A stretch of DNA of 64,000 nucleotides from Bimuria novae-zelandiae CBS 107.79 (GCA_010015655.1 ML976658.1:387787-451786); one strand, 5' to 3'; positions 32,428 through 46,300 are shown, counted from the first letter of the stretch. Notes: generated from the letters alone by a model not told the origin. A program made the numbers and translations.

Positions 32428-35400
32428 TCGACACTAGGGTTGCTAGATAATTACTCTAGTACCTTGCCTATAACTGCGAACGGTTCTTAGGTATGTTCCT
32501 GTGGTATTATTAGAGTAACTATTTGCAGTTTACTAAGTTCTCTTTAGGTTCTTATATATTTTCGCTATATAGGTATCCCTTCCACTTAATAAGGTACGTG
32601 CGTGGCTAATCCGTGTGTTATAGTATTCGTTCGACTTTAAATTCATTTTCTTCCTCTAGTTAGTGATAGAAGGTGGTTTCGACTGGTGTCTCTAGGTCGG
32701 CTGGTTCTAATCGGTCTATATAGAATACCTGGTGTATCTTAGCGTCTAGTGGTAGTTCCAATCGGTAGTTAACCGGTGATATTTGTTCGGAAATGAAAAA
32801 TAGTCTAACCTTAACATAATCTAGTTTCTTATGTTTCCTCTTCTAAGTTTAAAGGTTCTTTGTAAGCAGGTATGCTTTATCCCCCTTCTTTAGCTAAGGT
32901 GCCTTTTTTCGTTTTTAATTTATGTAGGAAATAGCTTACTATTAAGCTTTCTTAAGATTCTCTTAGAGTTGTTCGTGTGTCGTTTTTATTCTTTCTACCA
33001 AACTAATGGCTTCTTCTGTCCTAATATTTGTAGGAAATGTTTAATTAAAGAGATATAGATGTCTTTCGTGGTTTACATAGAACGGTGTGTATCCTGTTAC
33101 TACTAATATCTTGTTGTTGTATGCCAATTGTGCCATAGGTAATAGGGAAGTCTAGTTATTTTTCTGGTTATTACAGTAGATGCGTAGGTACGTTTTAATT
33201 GTCTAATTCGTACGTTCTGTTTGTCCGTTCGTTTATGGATAATAAGCTATTGATAGCTTCCGTTTTATTCCGATAAGTGCTATAAGCGTTGTCTAGTAAT
33301 TTAAAGTAAAGAGCTTGTCTCGATCGCTAATAATTGTCTTTAGTATGCCGTGGTGTTGTATAAGGCGGTCTAGGATAAGAAATGCGAGTTCCTTAGCCGT
33401 AGTTATCTTTTAGCATGGTAGTAGTTCTACGTATTTGGTGAATCGGCAAACAATTACTAATATAGAATTGTACTTTATTCCTGTTACTAGGTCCTTTAAT
33501 CCGGGTAGTCCTATTATAAAGTCTATAGCAATGTCTTCCTATAGTGCTATTAGTATCTAGATTACTTATATCTCGCCGTATTTAAGATATATTACGTGCT
33601 TATTTCGTTGGCATTCCGCGCATTTACAAATATACTAGGTTACTACTTCTTTAATTCCTTTAAAGCTATAGTTGCGTTAGATAAGTTCTATTGTTTTCTT
33701 AACTCTTAGGTGTCCGTACACAAGGTCGTCGTAGTATTATTAGATAATCTCGGTCTATTAGTTCGCGGGTACCTCTCGTGTCATTACAAGGATTTAATTA
33801 AGTTCCGCTGTTAGTTTAAGGGATCCGTCTTTATTCTGCTATAAGATAGTAGAGTAGGTCTTAATCTTATCTCCTATAAGATCGCTGCGCCTGCTTAGAG
33901 CGTTTGCTCGTCTATTTTCCTTACCTAGGGTGTACATAATCTTAAATTCATACTGTCCTATTATTTCTAACTATCTCGCTTAACGTAGTGTTAATTCCTT
34001 AGTCGTCGTGAATCGTAAGAGATTCTTATAGTCTATAAAAATTATAAGGTCTAAGTAACTATGTGCGTAAATCCTCTAATACTTTAATACTCTAACAATT
34101 ACATATAGTTCTTTGTCGTGTATGTTATATCTTAATTCCGCGTCGTTAAGTTTGCATAAGTAGTATGCAATTAGATGCTAATGCCTATCCTTCTCTTATT
34201 TTGCATATGCTCTTAGTGCTAGATCGCTTACGTTTATTTCGATCCTTAGTGGCCTATTGTCTTAGAAGTGTATTAGTACTAGTGGACTAATACATGCTTG
34301 TCGTAGTGCTTGGAATGCTTCTTCGCATTCTGTTATCTATTTAAAAGGTATATCTTTCTTAGTAAGGTTTATAAGCGGTATCGTGATCTTTGCGTAGTCT
34401 TTAATAAATTATTAATTAAATCTATAGAATCCTAAGAATTCTTAGATATTCTTGGCTAATTATGGTCGTGGCCAGTCCTTAACACATTTAATTTTGTCGG
34501 GGCTTACCTTAATTCCTTTAGTGTTGATAATATATCTAAAAAATTTAAGTTCTGTTTAGAAGAACTTGCATTTTTCTAGTTTTAGTTATAGGTATAACTT
34601 ATTAAGTTCTTTAAGTACTATCTTAACATGTTCCACGTGGTCGTTCATGTTTTCTGAGTAGATTAGAATGTTATCCATGTATGCAATAATAAAGATATCG
34701 AGGTAGTGCTATAAGACGTTGTTAATAAGCGCCTGGAATGTAGCTAGTGCGTTTATAAGTCTAAATAGCATAACAGTGTACTTAAATAGTCCATATCTAG
34801 ATCTAAATACTGTTTTCTATTCTTTACCTTTCTTAATTTGTATAAGGTAGTATCCATCGCGTAGGTCTAGTAAGGTAAATATCTTTGCTTGTGCTAGCCT
34901 ATCTCGTAGTTCTCTAATGTTTGGTAACGGGTATCGATTCTTTATTATTATGTTGTTAAGCTTTCGGTAGTCTACGCAGGGTCGCAATTCGCCGCTCTTC
35001 TTAGGTATAAATATAAATAGGCTTGCTGCTGGTAACTTTAATAGTCGTATATATCCTTTTGCTAAATTCTTCTTAATGAATTCCTTTTCTTCTTAGAGTT
35101 CTTTGCCTAGTTTCGCGTATAGTAGTCTAAAGGGTAGCGTCTTCCCTTCTTCCAGGTTAATCTTGTAATTTTAGGGTTAGTACTTAGGTAGATTTGCTTT
35201 TCCTTCCTCTTCTCGAAACAGATAGCTCTATTCTATAAACTATTTAGGGATTCTGTAGATTGTGCGTTGCCCTATTTCCTTTACAGGAATTGGCTTGTCC
35301 ACTTCCTTGCGCTCTATAACCTGGTAGTTCCTGCCAGTGTCTACCAAGGGTGATTCGATCTTAAATCTCGTTTGCGAGACTATGTTATTAATAGCTCTCT

Positions 35401-37741
35401 TATTTACTATTAAATTCTACTAATGCGTAGGCTTTACTTATAAAGCACAGTTGCAGCGCTTAAAGGATAGCATTTTCTTTCCCTAATTAATTATAGGGTT
35501 GTGTTTCCTTAACTAGGGTAATCCTAGTATCACATCGTGACTGGCTTCCTTAAGAACATCGAGGGTAGTCGTTTCCCTATGTCCATAGATCTTAAGTGTT
35601 ATCTTAACCTTGTACTTAATTCGTGGCGTGCCTAGCATCAGGTGTCTATTCGCGATATAGATAACATAAGCGTCTTCTTTCTTACGCGTAGAGAGTCCTG
35701 CTCTGCTAAGTGCCTTCTAGGAGATATAGCTTTGTTATGCTCCTGAATTCAGCATAGCCTTTATCCATGTTCCATTAAGCCGTATTAGTAGCTTAATTAA
35801 TACTTAACTATTTATAGCATTTAATTCCTTAAAGGCGTCTTCTCGCTTAAGCCTAGGTCTAAAAAAGACACTTCCTCAGTGGATAGCTTAGTAGGCTAAA
35901 GATTGCCATTCTTATCCCGTGGTTAGTAGTATCGTGCCATCATTTAGGTTGCTTCACCGTAGCTCCTTCCTTCTTGTTGGTCCATGCGCACTAGTTCTCC
36001 GTGGTAGTCGCTAGGTCTAAATCTAAAGAGTGCTTTATTCCATCTATGCGCTACACAGTCCGGGTGTAGGCACGTTTGCCAAATCTTTAACATGTATTTA
36101 TTGTTAATTAATATAGTGTAGGTAAGGTTCTAAGCTTTGCTAAGATATAGGAAGTACTTTACTTCTCGCTTATCCCATAGGTGCTCATCGCATTTGGCGA
36201 TTAGGTAATCGAACTATTCCTATCTGCATCGTTTCTGCGATCGTGGGAAGTATCTATACTACTTGGCGTAAAGATGCGTATTGCATGCGTCGGCGGTATA
36301 GAATCTCTATCTAAGGATTCCGTGATTGGGATTTCGGTAGTCCAGGTCGTATATTAGTCTATAGCTAAGATTCTTAACAGGGTATTTCTTCTTTAGGTCC
36401 TAGTGTTTATAACTATAGTCTATAAATTCTTATATTACTAGGCTAATTAGTTAGGTGCGTACTGCATTTAGCTTAGTTACTATAAATCTAAAATTAGTTT
36501 CACGCGGTTAATGTTAATCTAAGAATTAGAATATATTATATTCTTTCTTATCCGTAAGTCTTCTTGCATTTGGATACAGTGTAGGGGCGCGTTTCTTTAG
36601 CTCTTCTTACTCTACCTCTAATCCTTCTTCTGCATCCTCGTATAGCTAAGAGTTAGGCGAGTTCGTTTGCTCTAAGTTCCTGTCTAGGGTATTAAGTTAC
36701 TTAATAGTATTAATAACTTACTATTCTTCGTTAGTCGCGTCCGCGTCTTTGATAGTTAGTACGTTTAACTATCTAATAACCTTGTTCTTAGATCTGCAGT
36801 TCCTAGCTATGTGGCCTAGTTTACTATATGTAAAACAAGTGCGTGTCTTAGTCCCCTGTTGTCGTCAGGTTCTATCTAAGATACGTCTTTAGTTAGGCTT
36901 CTTGCGATAGCCTAGAGACTTTCCTGTTCCTTTTCTAATTGCATTAATTTGGTTATAGTACTGGATTCCTTCCATCGGCTGAGGCCCGTAGTTGTCTTGT
37001 CTTGGCCTAGGAGTTTGTTAATTGCGATAATTATTATAGCTTAAGGATAGTCTATAGCCTTGTCGTTCTAACTAGTTCCATCATATATCGCGTTTTAGTT
37101 CGTACTATTCCTTATTAATCTTAATGGCTTCCTTTAACAATGCTTCTAGTATATCTATCTTTGCTCCGCTACGCAGTAGTTCTTCGCGTAGGTTAGGCTT
37201 AAGTCCTTAATAGTATATAATTATAAGAGTTACTTCGTTCTAATAGATTTAATTAGCGTGTCTGCGGAATTCGGAGTCGTATTTAGTAGCTAAGCGGACT
37301 TACTTAAGTTACTAGATAGCTCTTTTGGCGATAGCCTCCTAATTAGCTACTCTAAAGTACTGTTTAACTTTCTTACAGAACTTATTATAGTCTTCTATAA
37401 TTTTGTTAACAGCATCTCCCTCTAAGTTCTCTTCGGCTAGGTATTAGTTAAGATATGGTCGAATCTATGCAAGGGCTGGTCCTTTTATATAAGATACCGC
37501 AAAAATGGTTTTATTAGCTTTATTCTATTCCTTCTTCGTTCCGTAGAAGTAGAGGTTAAGCTATAGGATCTATAGTTCTGTATACTTATAGTCTCTATAA
37601 AAGAGATTAGGTTTAGCGTAAAGGCTTCTCTTAATATAGGTAATAGTAGCATTATTATTATTATTATCTAAAGTGTTTCCTGGAATAATATCTAGTGCAT
37701 CGGAAAGGGTCTTATATTCGCTTATGTTAGGGTGTTTAAGA

Positions 37742-38165
37742 TGTTAAGTCCCTACGGGTAGCTAGTCTAAAATAGGGTTAAGGTTAGTTCTCTAGCAGGA
37801 GCGATATTAAAGATAGAAAAGGGCGTATTAATAGCTCGCGCTTATTAATAGGGTGTTAGTATTAAAGTAAGGTGCGTTATAATTAAATTAATAAGAGCCT
37901 GAGTGAATCTAAACGATAGATTAATAAACAGGTTGAACACGAGGTGGAAGAGTCTATCCTTATGTTCCTATATACTTAGCATGCTCGACTTGCTCGACTC
38001 GAGCGGAGCGAGCACAGCCTTGGCTTCCTGCACCTGCTCGACTTGCTCGCTTCGAGCGCCTCGAGCAGTCACGTGACTTGCCCATTACTGTGCCACCATT
38101 GGCTCCCATAAGACCTTGGCCGTCTCAGAATGTTAGCCTGGTGATGCTAAATACAGATCCTAACA
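37742..38165 (-). repeat. 5' LTR of Gypsy-6
   Basis: 424 bp with the same termini. On the element strand it starts TGTTAGGATCTG, the same start as the Gypsy-1 LTR. Confidence 0.9.
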
Positions 38166-38170
38166 ATCTT

Positions 38171-39014
38171 ATTGTAGGTATATACATTAAAGCGGCTTAT
38201 TTATAGTAAAAGGATTATTAGGACGCTTAATATATTTTTTTAAGTTCTCTTCAAAAATCTAGTATAGATTAGCCTTAGGATTCTAAAGTTACTTTTAAGG
38301 CTACTACTTACCTGTTAATAGTCCTTACTACCTAGGTAGCCGGCATTATACTAGTAGATTATATCATAATTTTTAATATTCATTAAGTTAGCCTAAATAT
38401 AGACTACTTTAGACTAGACGCACTATATCTTCTTAACTTAAAAGTAGTAAAGCTTTATTCTTTTTCTAATTAGATTACTTAAGGCTATTAAGTATTATAG
38501 AAATATGGGTGTAATATAAATTAATAGTACTAATCGCGCTCGCGTGCGTCTTATTTACTTAGGCTTTAAAAATAGTATTTATAGCGAATATAGTATAGGT
38601 AAGTATAGATTAGCGTAGATTAGGGTTAAAGGATTATGAAGGGAGTAGTAACGTAGTAATAGTAGTAAGGTAATAATAATAATAGTAAAAATAACTTAAT
38701 AGGCCTAAATAAGATTAGCTGACCCTTAAAACCCCTAATTTAGAAGTTATTAGGTGCTAAAATAGAGGTTACATACGGTTAAGAACCTAAAATTACTCTC
38801 TGGATTAGTTTAAAAAGTAGTATTTATACTTACAGGTTAAAAGGACCTAGGAATAAGGTAAGTCGCTATGTAGGGAGTAGAAATAAGACTTTTAAACTTA
38901 GGTATAAGCTTAATATTTTACTTACGTTAGTAGCTTACATAGACTACTAAGCCTAATTAGACTAGTTTTTACGTAACTATTCTCGTGATTAAGATCTATA
39001 TAGAAAGGAGCCTT
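38171..39014 (+). other. Gypsy-4 3' internal sequence, unassigned
   Basis: Continues 30540-31411 after removal of Gypsy-6. Coding-like but RIPed; no domain recognised. It ends at the purine tract of the 3' LTR. Confidence 0.5.
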
Positions 39015-39227
39015 TATTATAAAGCGTAAGTTAAGAGCTATTAATAGCCCTAGACAGCACTTTATAGCGCTAAATAGCGTATAATAGTGTTTAGTAGTGC
39101 TTAACTAGCACTGTTAGGATTTTTACCCTATTTATCCTACTTGCCCTAGCCCTTCTCTTTCCTTCCTAAGGGATTGCCTTAGTACTGTTAATAGATTAAG
39201 AGACCCGGAGTCTGGGCCCTTTTTACA
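39015..39227 (+). repeat. 3' LTR of Gypsy-4
   Basis: 213 bp, RIPed start TATTATAAAGCGTAAG and end CCCTTTTTACA, preceded by a purine-rich AGAAAGGAGCC. It is shorter than the 5' LTR because repeat units are missing. Confidence 0.85.
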
Positions 39228-39232
39228 ATTAT

Positions 39233-40393
39233 AGTTTTTATATAGACTACTTATAATTTTGAAATAAAAATTAAGAGGCTGCTAGACACTAATATTTTAT
39301 AGTTAAAAAAGTACGTTAATAATAATACTATTATTTATATTTATCTTTATACGCATTACGTAATAGGGAGAGTAGTAAGTAAGTACGTTATTTAATAGTA
39401 TAAGGTTTTAAGCTTACTAAAAGTCTATAAGCTCTTACTTATTAAGGGAATACTAGGCACCTTTTTTAAGAAGCTTTATATATAGTCTAATAATACGTTT
39501 GTAGTCCTTAAGGATAGTCTAGTAGAAGTTATAAAAGTTTAAAAATAACTATATAGCTTTAACTAATATAGGTACTAGCTAGTTCTATATAGTAGTAGCT
39601 TTTTTTAAATTCTTCGTAATGCCTTGCGTACGAATAATATAACAAAAAAAAACTTTATCTTTATTATTACAAACTTACTTTTCTTAATATTTCCTTAGAG
39701 CCCTATATTACGAAGACGTTTTAGCACCTAAGCAATATGCTCCTTATAATAGAGTAAGTTATTTAAGTAAATAAGGATGTTGTCTAAATAGAATATATAA
39801 AAGTTATAAAGTATACTCTGTAGGGTCTTATTAATATATTATTAAAGAGTAACAGGCCCGTTATAGAGACAAAAAAAGAATATATAGTACTTATGGTCAT
39901 TATAGCGTGTGCGGAATATAGTTGGATTCTTAACTTTTTTATTATATTAGCCATAATAAAAGGCTAATTATATATTAAGCTTAATAAATACTTCAGCACG
40001 AGCAAGTCGTGTAAGAGTCTTTTAAATTAGTAAAATAAAGTAAATATCTTTCTTTATAATAGCGTTAAACTTATAATAGTTAACGTAAAATTAATACCCT
40101 TTTTTAAGCTTTTTAGTAAATAGTACTAGTAAGTCGTGTAACGCATTACTATAAGTAACAAAGCCACGTTAGAAGTAGTTATTTAAGTGGTCCTTAATAA
40201 GCTATGACTACTTTAAAAATATACTGTACAGTAGACTTAATATTAGCGTATTATTTATAGTTAATACTATTATAGTGTAAAAATAGGACGTCTAAATTCG
40301 TTTTTAAGAAGTGGGCAAGAATCGCGCTAGCGTAGCCTAGGCGTAGTAGTTTTTTTATAAGGAGCTAGTGAAGGTCTTTTTCTAGATTTAATA
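39233..40393 (-). pseudogene. Gypsy-7 relic, part 2: reverse transcriptase
   Basis: Minus-strand reading near 39780-39900 shows GPVTLQQYINKTLQSILYNFYIFYLDNILIYLN, that is, the Gypsy TFQ.YIN block and the catalytic box YLDNIL. It is contiguous with the RNase H part at 13191-13772 when Gypsy-4 is removed, and with 55327-56460 when Gypsy-2 is removed. Confidence 0.75.
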
Positions 40394-40398
40394 GATTT

Positions 40399-40559
40399 TA
40401 TAAGGGGCTAGGTGCTCAAGGAGCTAAAGGTGTCAAAAGAATACTTATAAATTTAAAAGAGAGTCTAATGTTAAGCTTTAGGCGTTAAACTTTCATATCA
40501 AGGATTCGCATAACTAAGGGTTAAGGATCTAAGGTAATAACTAGGCATAGCCTACTATA
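40399..40559 (-). repeat. 3' LTR of Gypsy-2
   Basis: 161 bp, TATAAGGGGCTAGGTGC to CTACTATA, next to a purine tract (minus strand AAGGAAGGGAGG). Confidence 0.88.
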
Positions 40560-43300
40560 TACCTCCCTTCCTTTTATTAGGAGTGAAGAAAAATCTCTGC
40601 GTCTTATCTTACTATACAGCTTTATAGTTATTTTATTATCTACTTGAAATCCTCTTGTCGTTATAAACCTTTTACTAGTTTTATTCTTACGTGTCTAATT
40701 TTATATTCTTACTATATGTTACGAACCAGAAGCAAGATGACGAGGGATGGGCGCTTATGAGGACAGGCGGCCGAAGAACGGGTTAACTAGTGCGCTAAGG
40801 AGCTAACCTTAGAGTCACGTAACTACTTAGTTAATTAGTGGTACTAAGTAACTGAGCAAGCAACGCACGTGACTGCTTAGTTAATTAGTAGTACTAAGTA
40901 ACTAAGCAAGCTAGATGTATATATACGCAGGACGGTTTCCTTTCTACGCTCCTTATAGTTAACTTATATATCTTTTATGCAAGTGCGTTCTCCTATATAG
41001 ACTAATAGTTATTTTATTTATTATAAGATTAGATTATCTAGCACGCGCTAAGTGTCGCATTAACTTATGCTATTAAATAATTTATAAAGCACTACGATAC
41101 CTTATCGCCCTAACCTAAATCAGAACAAGGTGTGAGCGCCTCATAACACTATAAGTAGTTATTATAGCGGTGTGTTTGCGCTAGTGCGTTTACTTATTAT
41201 TATATATATAAAATAACTTCTTGCCTATCTTCTAAATCTTACTTTTTTATACTTTTTCTTTTCTTATTTTATCTTTATGCGCTAGAACGTCTCACTTTAA
41301 GCCTAGTATTTTTTTTAATTTAAATCTTCGTCTTATTTTAATAAGATAACTAGCCTTTTACGTAATAGCTATGCGATAAGGGATCTTAAGTATTAAAGGC
41401 GTACTATTAATTTTTATAATAAAATAGAAGAAGTCTTATCCATAGTATAGTTACTTAGCTACTAACTTAAGAAGATTAAGCTCTTTAAAAATAAGGCTAC
41501 TATTTTGAACGGCAGCGTAATTCTCTTTAGTTAGCTTATTAAAAAATTTAGTCTTTTTAAAGCTCGCGAAGTAAGTTCTAGACTTTTTTTTCTTTTTTTT
41601 TACCTTCTAGCTTGCCTTTTTACTTTTCTAACTTTCCTTTTAATTTTTTATTAGCCTAGGTGTGTATACTTACTAACTTAATAAGCTTAGCTTTTAAGGC
41701 CTAATCTCACTGCGCGTCATAATCAAGCACTAGTATATTAACTGTATTACTTATAAACGCGTTTATTGCTGGATGCTAACAGGCAGGATAGTATCCTGCA
41801 AGGAGTGCTATACCTATAAGCGTACTAGCTGTACTAGATAAGTAGACTTTAGTCTAACTTATTTTAGATAACTTTAAGATATACTTTGCTAACTTCTTCC
41901 TCTACCTAGATTTAGCCTGCCCTTAATAAAGTTAGCTATAAAAAGTTTACTAATATTATAGTTATTAGTGCAGACTATCTTATATATAAGATTTTAAAAA
42001 GTTGCTAGGAGTAAAAGGTCTTTTTTATTAACTTTAACGCGTTTTATTCTACTTATAAGGTTATTATTATTAATTACTATACCTCCTTTAAGAGTAAGAC
42101 TACTATTACTTTAGGCCCTATTACTTTTTTTAAGACTATTTAGCTCTTAGAGCGTATTACTATTACGGTTAAGAAGACTTTTAACCTTTTTTAAGTTTAT
42201 ACTACTAACTTTAAAGTATTTTATTAATAGTGTAAAAACCCTTTTATAAGTTCCTGTTAAATACTAAAGCTATTTTTTAAGGCTAATATCGTGTAACTCT
42301 TTAGTAAGTTTATAGTGGTGGATAAGGATATCGTAATAGATAGTCTCTAGGTAGTAAATAATATTCTTATAGAAGCTAATATATTTACTTAAGCCTACTA
42401 GGGCTTACGCTAGTAGCTTTAGGCTATTATAATTAAAGAGTACTTAAGTAAGGAGGATAATAGCTTTCCTAACCTTAGTAATATATTAAAAGGTAGAGAA
42501 GAAGACCTATATATTAATAAAAAGGTTTTTATTATTTCTTTAGTAACTAAAGATACCCCTTTTACCTAGTTCCTCTCTCTTTTTTACTTTAGTTAACTTC
42601 TAAAGCTCTCTTCTTTTATAAGGGTTATCCTTTACTATTATAAAAATTATTTAGTTCCCTTATTATCCCTAGTAGTTTTAAAGTTTTTTTAAGTTACTTT
42701 TTTAGGATTTCTTCTTAACTTTCTTATTTAATGCTTAATTTTATTCTTTAATAATATTGTTCCTGCCCTTATCTTAGAAACCTTTTTCAAGCTAGATTTT
42801 TTAACTTAGTAAGGCACGCATTGTAGAGCCTCCTTTAGACCTTAATAGAAGCTAATTTAGGAGATATTATAATAGAAACCTATTAATAGTTTTTTATTAT
42901 ATTTTTAATATAGCTTAGTAAACTTCTTTTAATAGTCTAATATAATAGCTTGGTTAAAGTTCTTATAAGGTTCTTAAGTTCTTTAAGAGCAGTCTTTTTA
43001 CTATACTAGGCCTTCTACTTTCTTACCACTGCGGGACTAACGTTTTTTATATATATTAACTATACTGTACTTCTTTTCCCCTTTTTTTATTATAATTGCT
43101 TCGGGCTAAGCGCTATTAGTAATTTAGCTAAGAAGAGGATTTAACAAGGCTAACTTTAGCCTATTTAAGTAGAATCTTAGATATATGTTTAGCGGGATAT
43201 CTAGTTCTATTATATAAAAGTATATTAGTTTTAAAAGTAGTTCTTATACTTTAGCTATACCTTATCTCCTTCCTTTAACATTAGAACGTTTTTACGTTAA
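40560..43300 (-). pseudogene. Gypsy-2 3' sense coding region, no known domain
   Basis: Between the integrase end and the 3' LTR, about 2.3 kb (excluding the solo LTR) continues to look coding on the element strand once RIP stops are read as glutamine: a very basic stretch (around 42600-42750), a hydrophobic/tyrosine-rich stretch (around 42280-42480; LVGLSKYISFYKNIIYYLE) and, near 41450-41620, RTYFASFKKTKFFNKLTKENY. Copy A (5255-6530) preserves the last 1.27 kb independently. I do not recognise the protein. Confidence 0.45.
40717..41148 (+). mobile_element. Solo LTR (432-bp family) in Gypsy-2
   Basis: TGTTACGAACCAGAAGC to GCGCCTCATAACA with a perfect CTATA duplication (40712-40716 and 41149-41153). 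Copy A of the same Gypsy family (5094-6530) has an uninterrupted single CTATA here, an empty-site proof of insertion. Internal direct repeats TAGTTAATTAGTRGTACTAAG occur twice (about 40830-40900). Strand is arbitrary. Confidence 0.95.
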
Positions 43301-46045
43301 CGGTTTACTAAACGCTTTTATTCTTATTAAGCTATTATTATTTTTACTTAGGTAGAGTTAAAAACCTCCTTAAACTTCTCTATTATTACTTTTATAACCT
43401 TTTTTATGTTAGTTCTAAGCTCTAAAGCTAATTTCTGTGCCCTAAAGTTCTTAACTAGTTTAATATTCTAGCTATACGATAAGAAAAATAGGCTAACTCT
43501 TATTAATATAGCTTTTCGCCCTTTAATAGCTATCTAAGCTATAAAAGCCACTTTATCTAATTATTTTATTATTAGTTATAATATACCTAAAGGTAGGCTT
43601 TAATAACAGAGTTTATTTATTCTATCTACCTGTCTATCTTCTGGTGTTTTGCTATAGATAGTCTTTGGTTAATGTCTGCTTATTTATAGTATGTAGTCTA
43701 ACATTTGCTTACGAACTATCCTCCGCGGTTTAATATAATAGAGAAGGAGAAGAAGTAGTCTACTATTCAATATTAAAAAGCGCTATTATAACTATAGGTA
43801 TATTAAGATTTAAAAGACTAATGAACTTAGAATCCTTACTAAGTTTATTTATAATTACTATAATATTAGTAGAGCCATTGCTCTTAGGTAGAGTAGTAAT
43901 AAAGTCTATTATAATATCCTTCTATCCTTATTTAGGTAGTAGTAAGAGCTTTAGTAGGCCTTATTTCGCTTTTTTTTTATAGTTTAGTTCTTTTATAGGT
44001 ATTATAGTTCTTAATATACTACCTTAGTTAAATATCCATAAGAAGGAGTAGTCTTAAGTAAGAATTTTATAAGTATTTTTTTATTTTAAATATTTAAAAG
44101 CTAGGGAACTATACGCAACCGCTATTAACTTTATTTATAAAGGTTTTAATTCTACTATATATTATCTTAACTTATAGTACAGGTACCCTTAGTTATCTAT
44201 ACTATATTCTAAGATACTAATAAATAACTTCTATCTAAGTTTGAACTTCCTGAGCCTATTCGTAATATAGGCCTTTATCTCACTATACGCGCTATCTTTA
44301 TCGTATTCTACCTTTTACTATATAGTATTAAAGTCTAATTCGTGTTATTTGGCAGGGTTATTGCCTCCTTAGAGGGTTAATATAGGTAGTTTAGAATATA
44401 TTAGATAAGTAAGCACTAGGTTCTTGTCTATTTTAGTATAGTTAGGTTCCTCTAAAGTAGTAGGTATTAAAGGAACAAAGACTTTAGGCTATTTCTTTTA
44501 GTAGTTTTTAAAAAGAAAGTATAAAGTGCCTTAACTTTAATTTATTATTTTTATTATTCTTTAGTAAGTCTTAGTCCCTTTAGGAGAGGGCGTCCGCCTT
44601 AGAGTTTATTAATCCTAGTTTATATATAAACGTTATATTAATATAGCTAAGTATATTTGCCTATTAAACATGTCGTTTATCTAACCTTTATTTAGTAGCA
44701 AAATACGTAAAGTTTTTATAATTAGTGTAGACTATAAGGTGCTTTACCACTTAATATATATAGTTTTATTTATTTACGTATTTAATAACTGCGAGTATCT
44801 GTTTATAATAAATAGTATAGTTATACTCTACAAGGCTATTCTTTACTAAGAAGTAAGCTACTAGGCGTAGAATCCTATTATTATTATGCTAAGAAAAGTA
44901 TCCTCTAGTTAACTAGCTAAAAGTGTCCACTTTTAGTACTAATTTTTATTTAGGATTAAAGTAGGCTGGCGCGGGGTCCGTATAAAACGCTATTTTTAAA
45001 AAGTTAAATACGTACTATTACTTTTATCTCTAGAAAAATTCTACTCCTTTACTATTAAGCTATATAAGGGGGCTTACTATGCTAGAAAATTTTTATATAA
45101 ATCTTTAATAGAAGTTCGCAAAGCCTACAAAGCTTTAAACTTTTTTTTTACTAAAGTTAGTAGCTCTTATTCTTAAATTATTTAGACTTTATCTTGGTCT
45201 ATGCTTACGCCCTTTTTCACTTTTATAATAAATTTAAAGTACTTAGTCTTTTTAATATAGTAATTAGATTTAATAATATCTAAATATAGTCATATAGCTT
45301 TTAACTTTTAAATTATAGTACGTACTTTCTCTTTATAGTCTTTTTAGCTACTGCTAGAGAAGTTAAGAATATTATTTATATATACTAAGTAGTAGTTATT
45401 AAGGTACTCCTTTAGTACCTAGTTAATATACTACTAAAACATACTTAGCGCGTTAGCTAGGCTAAAAGAAACTATTAGGTACTTATAAAAACTAAATTAA
45501 ATTTTAAATACTATCTTTTATTCCTTGCCTTTTACGATCTAAAGCTTATAAAAGGCTTAAATTATATTAAATTTATTAAACTATTTAGCTTTCGCGAGGA
45601 GCTAAAGAGTCTTACTAATTAATAATAAAAGGTACTAGTTCTTCTTTAAAATAGCGTTTAGGGCTTAATAAATCACGTAAACGCGTAGTTCTTTACTAGG
45701 TTTTTTAGTAAATAATACTAGGACAACGGCGCTAGACTTATTTACCTAAATAAAGCTTTTATTTAAGTATTTAGTAAACCCGTTTAAAAGGACGAGCAAC
45801 TCTTTACGAGACATATTAAATAGAGGGCTATAAGGAGTTTCTAGGGTCTCGCTATCTTTTTCTACAAAAGGGATAAAAAGTTTTACTCTAGGTCTATAGT
45901 GCGGGGGGAGCTTGTTAGCTTGTTCTTTATAAAAGATACGCTATAAGTCCTTAAAAGCTTAAGGTAATAACTTTTATAGGTTTACCTTTAGCTTACGGGT
46001 TAACGCCTTCTATATGTCTTTTATTAATATAAAAAACACCTTAGC

Positions 46046-46300
46046 TGTCCGTACGCAGTACGGGCAGCTACCCAATGCGATGTCTTAAGATAGGTGACAA
46101 TGGTTATGTAATACCGCACAGGCAAAGGCACAGACCATAGTCACCGTGCGCGAGCATCAATCCTTATAACCCCCTTTCCTCCGTACGTAGAATAGACAGA
46201 CAAGACTTGAATACCAGACCCTTTTCTCACCCGTACCATCGTACAACTATCTAGCCCTATCATATCGCGATATGCTTGGCTTAGTATAGCCCATTCAACA
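46046..46300 (-). mobile_element. Solo LTR (255-bp family), copy 2, in Gypsy-2
   Basis: Reverse complement of the element at 29635-29889, with a perfect TTAGC duplication (46041-46045 and 46301-46305). It has less RIP than copy 1. Confidence 0.93.

Larger units (their letters stand above)
31412..38165 (-). mobile_element. Gypsy-6 chromovirus-type retrotransposon with antisense ORF
   Basis: LTRs 31412-31888 (477 bp) and 37742-38165 (424 bp), perfect ATCTT duplication (31407-31411 and 38166-38170), total 6754 bp, inserted in the 3' part of Gypsy-4. On the minus strand: gag with zinc knuckle (about 36780-36840, KLGHIARNC), protease, reverse transcriptase (34550-35060, box YMDNIL at about 34662-34687), RNase H (34000-34330), integrase (33100-33800). 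The polypurine tract AGAGAAAGAGGATAA abuts the 3' LTR. RIP is milder than in Gypsy-4. A plus-strand ORF at 32101-32427 lies next to the 3' LTR. Confidence 0.9.
13778..39227 (+). mobile_element. Gypsy-4, chromovirus-type LTR retrotransposon holding nested insertions
   Basis: 5' LTR 13778-14036 and 3' LTR 39015-39227, flanked by the 5-bp duplication ATTAT (13773-13777, 39228-39232). Without nested elements it is about 7.6 kb. Order: gag with zinc knuckle (about 14110-15500), protease (about 15850), reverse transcriptase (16130-16640, YVDD now YVNN at about 16603), RNase H (17090-17520), integrase split by Copia-1 (to 17951, then from 28803), integrase core, chromodomain (about 30330-30500), then about 1.7 kb of unassigned 3' sequence split by Gypsy-6. 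Inserted in the RNase H of Gypsy-7. Inactive. Confidence 0.88.
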
